In this document: piece after piece, positions 8,062 to 13,498 of the stretch | Position numbering within the stretch: position 1 is the first letter of the stretch | Layout: each line of letters opens with the position of its first letter | Source of the DNA: Trichomonas tenax | Lineage: Eukaryota; Parabasalia; Trichomonadida; Trichomonadidae | Length of the DNA: 13,498 nucleotides | Direction of reading: 5' to 3' | Assembly: GCA_023091735.1 (NCBI GenBank) | Contig: JALKBU010001264.1 | Span: 1 to 13,498 of the forward strand | Notes under the pieces: generated by a model | Seen by the model: only the letters and a program-made list of their open reading frames with translations | The model's database searches: none | Told to the model about the DNA's origin: nothing | Translations under genes and position numbers: made by a program

Positions 8062-11000
8062 ATGTCTGAGAAAATTCCACCTGAACATATTAAAGAAGTT
8101 TTAGATTATTATCATATCGAAAAACATCCCGGAAATAATTAAAATTATAATAAATCACAATATTTTCAACTATTACATAATATTGGATATAATGTTAAAG
8201 TAACTGATTTTAAATCTGTTAAAAAATTTACTAATGATGTTGTAAAATATATTAATAGTCATAAAACATTATGAAGGCAACTACTTGAATTTTATCCAGA
8301 AAGAACTATTAATGATGAATATTATGATATTGATAATGAAAAAATTACGGAATTTGAAACAGAAATTAATAATGAAATTAAAAATCAAAAATTCACACAG
8401 GAATATCTAAACGATATGAATCCACCAGATATATCTAATGATGATAATTATATTAATCAGTTAGAGAAAATTTCTAATGAAAATCTTTAGAAAATTGTTC
8501 CACAAAATATCGCAAGAAAATCTAAAGTTAATAAAATATTCGAAAATCTTGATAATAATCCATTTGGATATAAATTGGATTTATCACAATTCGAAACTAA
8601 TGATTTACCATTAGTTGGTAAAAAACTTAAAGAATTTTATCATAAACATATTTCATCACAATCTTTAGATACACATATTTTAATACACTATAAGGTTAAT
8701 GGATTAGAAAAATCACAACCAATAGATAACGCATCATTTAAGGAAAGATTTGAAAATTTATTAAATGGTAATTATATATATAAATTAGAAGAATTACCAG
8801 CAAATGCTTCAGATGATGGTACTGAAATATATTTGGAATTTTTTGATGAAATTTATTTTACGCCTCATGAAAAAATATCTAAACCAGCAAATATGAAAAA
8901 TATGAATGAAAGCAACTTTTGGCCATATAGGTTATCCGAGAAATATTCATTATTAGCAGATACATTAAAACGTTATCAGATATTTACATCATTAATGAGT
9001 GATGATTCATCATCGCAGCCCAACAATTATGTGGGTCCAATTCGTAAAGAATTAAGATATAATTGCTTAATATATGCGTTATCTTATGTAATTTCTGATG
9101 AAAATATCTTAATGGAAATATCTAATAAATTTCTAGATTGTAAATATTGTCCAATAAATGTTTTAGCTAAAATCTGTGATGAATATAAAATTTGGTGCTA
9201 ATTAAAATTATACGATGATAAATCTGGTAAAATGCGTTTTGCTAATGAATCTCGCAATAAACATTTAGGACCAGATAATGGTTTTAATTACACAATAAAC
9301 CTTTACACATATAAAAATCACTATTTCATAGATGAAACATTACCTATAAGTTCTTTCTTCATAAAACATTATGATGAAGTTGTTGCCTATGGTAATTCTC
9401 ATAAATGGTCTACAGAGAAAATGTTCATGGTATATAAATTCCGTAATAACATTTTTGAAATCGATTCAACAAAATCACACATTAATAGTATTAACCTAAT
9501 TAAATTGTTAGAAGAAATTGGGCATTCATACCGTTATCGCATAGTGATAAAGATGTTCAAATTTCTGGTATATCTTCACAACATTTATTAAAAAAAAAAC
9601 AATAAAAATAAAATTCCTAATGTAATTGCTGATACAAATTTTAGATTAATGTCTGAACAAAATAATAAGAAAAAGTTTATACAACAAAATTCATATTGGT
9701 ATGCTGATTTTGAAACATGTTCTAAAGATAATAAGGAAATACCATTTATGATATGTTTGAGCAATATCGATGGTAAAATATCGATAACATTTAATGGTTT
9801 TGATTGTGATAAACAATTTATGGATTTTATTACAAACAATAGTATCGTATATTTTCACAACTTAGGATTTGATGGTAAGATATTAATGAAATATGGTGTG
9901 AAAAATAGTACTATGAAAGGTTCCATAATAATTTTACAGCAACATAAATACCAAGGTAAAAATATCGAATTACGTGATAGCTATTCTATCTTTACACAAA
10001 AATTGGCAAACTTTCCAATATGTTTCCCTGAAGCATTTGCTGATATCAATATCCATAAAGAACTTTTCCCATATAAATATTATAATGATAATCGTGTAAT
10101 TTCTAACATTGGAATAATTTCAGATGTTGGTTCAGATGAATTACCACAATGGAATAATAAACAGAAACAAACATTTATAGAAAATATCGATAAAATTAAT
10201 GGCTGTAGATTATCATATAATACATTTGACATGAATAAATGCCGTGAATTTTATTGTACACAAGATGTAAATGTTTTACGTATAGATTTTAACGCATCTC
10301 GTCAGGTATGTTTATCCGAATTAATTAATATCGATATATTTAATATAACAACAGCACTATCATTAGCAAATAAATTTTTAAATCGTGAAGTATTTTATCC
10401 AAATGGTAATTTATATGAAATTTCCGGAAATATTAAAGATTATATAATGGGTGCTATTTATGGCGGTAGATGTATGACTATAGATAATTTCAGATATAAA
10501 ATCAAAGATAAACTTAACGATTTTGATGCGTGTAGTTTATATTCATCTGCTATGGCCAGATTGTTTGAAGTTGAAGGTAAACCACAAATAATTCCAAATA
10601 ATTATATCGATGATAACATTTATGATAAGAATTCACCACATTATTTGCTTAAACATTGTTTTGAAGAAGATCAAACAATTCCTACAGATAATAATTACAT
10701 TAGTTATTTTGTTGTGGATATCGAAATTTATTCAGTAATTAAATTCAGACATTTCCCATTAATAGTTAAGAAAGATAAAATGGGACTGAATCATAATGCT
10801 AATGAATGTTGTAATATGCGTGTGGATCTAATTACGTTACAAGATTTGACCAAATATCAAGAAATCTCATATAAAATAATTGGTGGAATTTACTGGTTAG
10901 GTAATAGAACACATCGAATTTGTAATGTTATTCGTAAGGTTTATGATTTACGTAGACCATATAAAAAAGAAAAGAATCCCACACAAGAAGTTCTGAAACT

Positions 11001-11718
11001 TATTATGAATGCTAGTTACGTTAAATCTATTCAGAAATCTATTAAATCAAGAAATGCCTATGTAAATAATTCCAAAGCAGATTATTATTTATATTCACAT
11101 TGGCATCAAGTTGAAGAAACATATAAAATAGAAAATTCCGATATTACATGCTTTAAATTAAATAAAGTATTAGATGCGCAATTTAATAATCCAGTATTTG
11201 GCGTAAGTGTTTTATCGATGTCAAAACGTATAATGAATGAAGTAATGTGTTTAGCTGAAGATCTTAACTTACCAATTTATTGTCAAGATAGTATTCATAT
11301 CCAAGATAATTTAATTAATACATTAGCTGAAGAATTTAAGAAATTTCATAACAGAGAACTTATTGGTACAGATATGGGATAATTTCATAACGATTTTGAT
11401 GAATTACCTAATTGTTATTGTACTTATCACATTTATATCGGAAAGAAAATTTATTATGATGAATTAGAAAATTATAACGGTGAACATTCAAAACATTTTA
11501 GATGTAAGGGTATTCCCGAAGAAACTATTGTAGATTATGCCAATAAACATTTCGATGGTAATGTTAAGCAATTATATGAATATTTATATGATGGTAATGA
11601 AATAAACTTTGACCTATTATCTACCAGAACAAGATTTAAGATGAATAAAAATGGTGAAATTAATCATTGTGAAAAGTTCACGTGACAAGTTAAAACATTA
11701 ATAGAAAAATACAATTAA
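8062..11718 (+). pseudogene. polB: Protein-primed DNA polymerase B (Maverick/Polinton type), decayed
   Basis: A single frame of 1218 codons runs from ATG 8062 to TAA 11716-11718. It is broken by TAA 8140, TGA 8272, TAG 8488, TAA 9199, TAA 11380 and TGA 11683. A seventh stop, TAA 9589, arises because 9540-9597 is read one frame off, between a lost base near 9538 and a gained base in the A10 run 9590-9599. The 3'-5' exonuclease motifs are intact: Exo I YADFET (D at 9706, E at 9712), Exo II HNLGFD (9856-9873), Exo III YCTQD (10252-10266). In the polymerase domain motif A is good (DACSLYSS, D at 10525). Motif B reads KLIMNASYVK, with Val at 11020 where YG is expected. Motif C reads YCQDS (11278-11292), lacking two residues of the DTDS core. 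An N-terminal region (8575-9540) holds a Cys...His pair described separately. Such enzymes copy the linear element from a terminal protein. This copy cannot make a working enzyme. Confidence 0.85.
9028..9540 (+). other. Possible cysteine-protease-like domain N-terminal to the PolB exonuclease
   Basis: Within the PolB pseudogene, RYNCLIYALSYVI (Cys codon 9064-9066) is followed about 85 codons later by KNHYFIDE (His codon 9319-9321) and then FEIDS (Asp codon 9463-9465). A Cys at the head of a hydrophobic helix, then His at the start of a strand, then Asp or Asn is the order of papain-like and OTU-like folds. The TAA at 9199 falls between the Cys and the His. This is pattern reading only: no fold assignment can be made from the sequence, and the region may be a non-catalytic terminal-protein-like domain. 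Confidence 0.3.
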
Positions 11719-11767
11719 ATAAATACACAAAAATAAATTTTGTCATTATTTTTGTTAAAACTTTTAT

Positions 11768-12271
11768 TTAAAAGACGACCTTAATATGCATTCCAATTTC
11801 TTTCATACGTTTAGAAACTTCTGGGTAATCATACTTTAAATTATATGTTTTATTATCTTTGATAACATAAATTGCGTTAGCCTTACGATATTTATTCTTT
11901 GTTATACATCCCTCACCAATATCTTCAACATCTAACTGAACATCATCAGCATCAGTTAATAGCTTAATAAATTTCATCAAAACAATATCGTCAGCAATAA
12001 TTAATTTATTAATGTAAATAGGATTATCACGCATCATCTGAATAACTAAATTAAGAACTTCTATTTCATTTTTCAACATTGTTATTTCGGTAATATCTTC
12101 ACTAGGTATATCGCGATATTTAACCGTAACGCACGACGAGTCGTCGCAGTCCATCTTTGATGGCCCTTGTTCATTAACATAAACATTGGTTTCAGGTTTA
12201 ACATTAACATTTACGTTTTGAGATTGTTTGGATTCTTCTCGCTTTAAACTAATCATGGCATTCATATTCAT
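11768..12271 (-). CDS. Uncharacterised Maverick-associated protein, 167 aa
   Basis: Intact minus-strand gene. The frame can be extended to TTG 12319, but the first ATG is 12271-12269 (MNMNAMISL), so I place the start there. That removes a 16-residue hydrophobic lead with no ATG. Residues about 10-50 are polar and probably disordered (SQNVNVNVKPETNVYVNE). Residues about 60-110 are helical and leucine-rich (ITMLKNEIEVLNLVIQMM), and the tail is a mixed alpha/beta segment ending in IKVVF. There is no signal peptide or membrane segment, and I do not recognise the family. The stop overlaps TAAA. It converges on the PolB pseudogene with 49 bp between stops and is the last of three minus-strand genes. 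Codon use is as AT-rich as PolB, so it belongs to the element. No lesion is visible. Confidence 0.6.
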   Translation of the reverse strand: MNMNAMISLKREESKQSQNVNVNVKPETNVYVNEQGPSKMDCDDSSCVTVKYRDIPSEDITEITMLKNEIEVLNLVIQMMRDNPIYINKLIIADDIVLMKFIKLLTDADDVQLDVEDIGEGCITKNKYRKANAIYVIKDNKTYNLKYDYPEVSKRMKEIGMHIKVVF

Positions 12272-12315
12272 AATTTTAATTATAAATAAAATGCGCAAAA
12301 ATACATTTTTTGAGT

Positions 12316-12337
12316 CCAACTTTTTAAAAAATGTTGG
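12316..12337. repeat. Short near-palindrome between two element genes
   Basis: CCAAC (12316-12320) and GTTGG (12333-12337) flank T- and A-runs, making a 22-bp near-palindrome with one extra base on the right. It lies in the gap between the 12357-12830 gene and the ATG at 12271. It may mark a transcript end or a promoter site; function unknown. Confidence 0.35.
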
Positions 12338-12356
12338 CCGAGAATAATAGTTGAAA

Positions 12357-12830
12357 TTAGTTTTGACAGATGTTTATATTTAGAGCATTCATTAGTTTCT
12401 TAATTTGAATAATTATTTCATCGATTTCTTCTTGTAATTTATTAATGTTATTATCTAAATTATTAATTTTCTCAGACATATCAATATTACCATTATTATA
12501 TTTTTTGTAAGAATAATCCGTAATTAATTTTATAGCAAACGATTTATTGTTTGATTGCGAATTAGATTCGTCAGATATAATACGTTTAGTAATTTTGTAA
12601 CCAGGTATCTTATATTTTGTATTTAATTTATATGTGGCTAATTCGTTAAATTCTTCTTCATGTAAATTATAATATTTTTGAAATTCTTCAGGATTATTAA
12701 ATGTGATAATTTCTGGGTTATAACTTTCGATAATTTCTAAGCGTGTCCAGTTGGACGCAGCCCCATTAGTGGGTCCAGGTTTAACATCTTTTAAATTTTT
12801 CAGGGCACCATTAACATATTTGAACGTCAT
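12357..12830 (-). CDS. Uncharacterised Maverick-associated protein with C-terminal coiled coil, 157 aa
   Basis: Intact minus-strand gene starting at a true ATG (12830-12828) and ending at TAA 12359-12357. Residues about 1-105 form a mixed polar region (for example PGPTNGAASNWTRLEIIESY). Residues about 116-150 form a clear coiled coil with Ile/Leu at heptad positions (SEKINNLDNNINKLQEEI). There is no membrane segment or signal peptide. A structural or scaffold role within a virus-like element is possible but is not shown by the sequence, and the family is not recognised. It follows the 12891-13306 gene on the same strand with a 60-bp gap containing two small hairpins. The base composition matches PolB. 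No lesion is visible. Confidence 0.65.
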   Translation of the reverse strand: MTFKYVNGALKNLKDVKPGPTNGAASNWTRLEIIESYNPEIITFNNPEEFQKYYNLHEEEFNELATYKLNTKYKIPGYKITKRIISDESNSQSNNKSFAIKLITDYSYKKYNNGNIDMSEKINNLDNNINKLQEEIDEIIIQIKKLMNALNINICQN

Positions 12831-12865
12831 TTATAATAAATAAAAATATTTAAACATTAATAAAC

Positions 12866-12900
12866 GCGAATAAATTCGCAGTGAAACATTTTAAATGTTT
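12866..12900. repeat. Two adjacent small hairpins in an intergenic gap
   Basis: GCGAAT/ATTCGC around AA (12866-12879) and AAACATT/AATGTTT around TTA (12884-12900) are perfect 6- and 7-bp inverted repeats, 4 bp apart. The second contains the stop codon and TAAA of the minus-strand gene ending at 12891. They could mark a 3' end or a control site for the next gene. Small perfect stems are common by chance in AT-rich DNA. Confidence 0.4.
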
Positions 12901-13306
12901 CCAATTATTTTTAACATCCATCGTGGTACTTTAACAATTTCTGAATTTTTTAGAGATTTACAAACAAACAAATTACCATCTTTATCTATAACTTTAAATC
13001 TACCCAACGTTTTTGATTTAATTTTATCCATGGAATGTGCTATGTTATAAACTTCGACAATTTTACCAACAACATTATATTTAGGTATAGATGCCGTTAC
13101 AAAGTTTTCTTTAGCCATTTCCAAACAATATTTATGTTCCATATCTTCTGCCAACTTTTTTGCTAAAGTTGGATTGCGATCGTTAAGACTATAACGATTG
13201 CCTGTCATATCATTTGGAGCAATTGGTCTTTTGAATAATTTAGACAGTTCGAATGACAATGGGAGTTGTGACTCCATCTGTCCTGAACACAAAATTTTTT
13301 TGACAT
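12891..13306 (-). pseudogene. Small Maverick-associated protein; one-base break near the start
   Basis: The frame open from TTG 13292 to TAA 12893-12891 gives 133 codons, with the first ATG at 13277 (MESQLPLSFEL, 128 residues). An ATG at 13306-13304 lies one base out of frame, separated by a run of seven T on the plus strand (13295-13301). Loss of one base in that run would explain the mismatch, so the intended start may be 13306. The C-terminal half (GKIVEVYNI, then LGRFKVIDKDGNLFV and VKVPRWMLKIIG) is beta-rich and resembles the SH3-like tail of retroviral-type integrases, where a charged helix precedes a similar barrel. If that is right, this may be a relict integrase tail rather than a whole small protein. 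That assignment is weak. The stop overlaps TAAA. Confidence 0.45.
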
Positions 13307-13498
13307 AGTTTTAAGTTCAAATTATCATAATATTGTCATTGAAAGTTCTGCGACACAATGCGGCAAAATTGATACTAGAAGTACCATTGATAATAAATAT
13401 GGAATTATTTCCATCACAAATTTTAATTCTAGTAAAAATACTGCTGATTTTTATAATGGTTTCTATATATCTTATCCAACAACAGAAACAATTCACAA
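13287..13498 (+). pseudogene. Open frame without a start, running off the right edge
   Basis: After TGA 13284-13286 the plus strand is open for 70 codons to the window end with no ATG. Its peptide (VIESSATQCGKIDTRS, IISITNFNSSKNTADFYNGF) is Ser/Thr/Asn-rich with short beta-like repeats, reminiscent of the Pmp-like (polymorphic membrane protein-like) surface proteins of Trichomonas. That resemblance is by eye only. Its first 20 bases overlap the head of the minus-strand gene. If real it is a 5'-truncated gene, perhaps host DNA at the break of the element. It may also be chance. Confidence 0.3.

Larger units (their letters stand above)
7621..13306. mobile_element. Maverick/Polinton-like DNA element, partial and decayed
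   Basis: The block holds a protein-primed family B DNA polymerase pseudogene facing inward from a palindromic candidate terminus, followed by three small minus-strand genes converging on it, all at much lower GC than the genes to the left. Large self-synthesising elements of this sort carry PolB near one end plus integrase, ATPase, adenoviral-type protease and capsid genes. None of those other hallmark genes is recognisable here, so at most one end of an element is present. The right limit is set where a plus-strand frame without a start begins to overlap. It is uncertain, because the element may continue past the window or be broken near 13.29 kb. Confidence 0.6.

Noticed and set aside
9588..9839. 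83-codon minus-strand frame opposite the PolB exonuclease
   Set aside because: Overlaps the intact exonuclease motifs on the plus strand; the Phe/Leu-rich start comes from the poly(A) run.
8062..11718. Reassigned stop codons (UAA/UAG as Gln, UGA as Trp) making PolB functional
   Set aside because: Motif C has lost catalytic residues, a compensated frameshift is present, and the intact neighbouring genes end at TAA and use normal Gln codons.
1..13498. CRISPR arrays, bacterial operons, ribosome binding sites
   Set aside because: No regularly spaced repeats of that type. The gene-start and poly(A) signals point to a eukaryote.

Overview
The window looks like nuclear DNA from a parabasalid protist, most likely Trichomonas vaginalis or a close relative. 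The sequence evidence is: no introns in any reading frame; an initiator-like TCATTCA motif ending on the start codon of the one intact long gene; several genes whose stop codon sits inside a TAAA motif, the trichomonad poly(A) signal; very AT-rich spacers; and a decayed protein-primed DNA polymerase B of the kind carried by Maverick/Polinton elements, which are very abundant in Trichomonas. The species is an inference.

Bases 1-2800 hold gene debris. A minus-strand gene broken by one stop runs off the left edge (1-260). A plus-strand pseudogene (466-1284) keeps one frame across five stops and ends in TAAA. A 60-codon minus-strand remnant (2148-2330) follows, then a nested inverted repeat (2485-2553). 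The rest is AT-rich spacer with no gene I can support.

Bases 2816-5540 hold the only intact long gene: a 905-residue protein resembling WDR11 (beta-propeller start, alpha-solenoid tail), with an initiator-like motif at its ATG and TAAA at its stop. Facing it on the minus strand (5666-7134) is a frameshifted gene for an all-alpha-helical protein. That gene lacks a usable ATG, and its 5' end is overrun by a short tandem array.

From about 7621 the composition drops to very low GC and the content changes to a Maverick/Polinton-like element. It contains a 60-bp near-palindrome beginning AGAGTG (candidate left terminus), an AT-rich leader, a 1218-codon PolB pseudogene (8062-11718), and three small minus-strand genes pointing back toward PolB. 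PolB has six nonsense codons, a compensating pair of frameshifts, and damage in polymerase motifs B and C. Two of the small genes are intact. The third appears to have lost one base from a homopolymer near its start. At about 13.29 kb a plus-strand frame without a start codon runs off the right edge and may be host DNA, which would make the element truncated or rearranged there.

I see no convincing new functional system. The most informative signals are the detailed decay record of the PolB gene, the intact small genes beside it, the cysteine-protease-like region N-terminal to the exonuclease domain, and the terminal near-palindrome.
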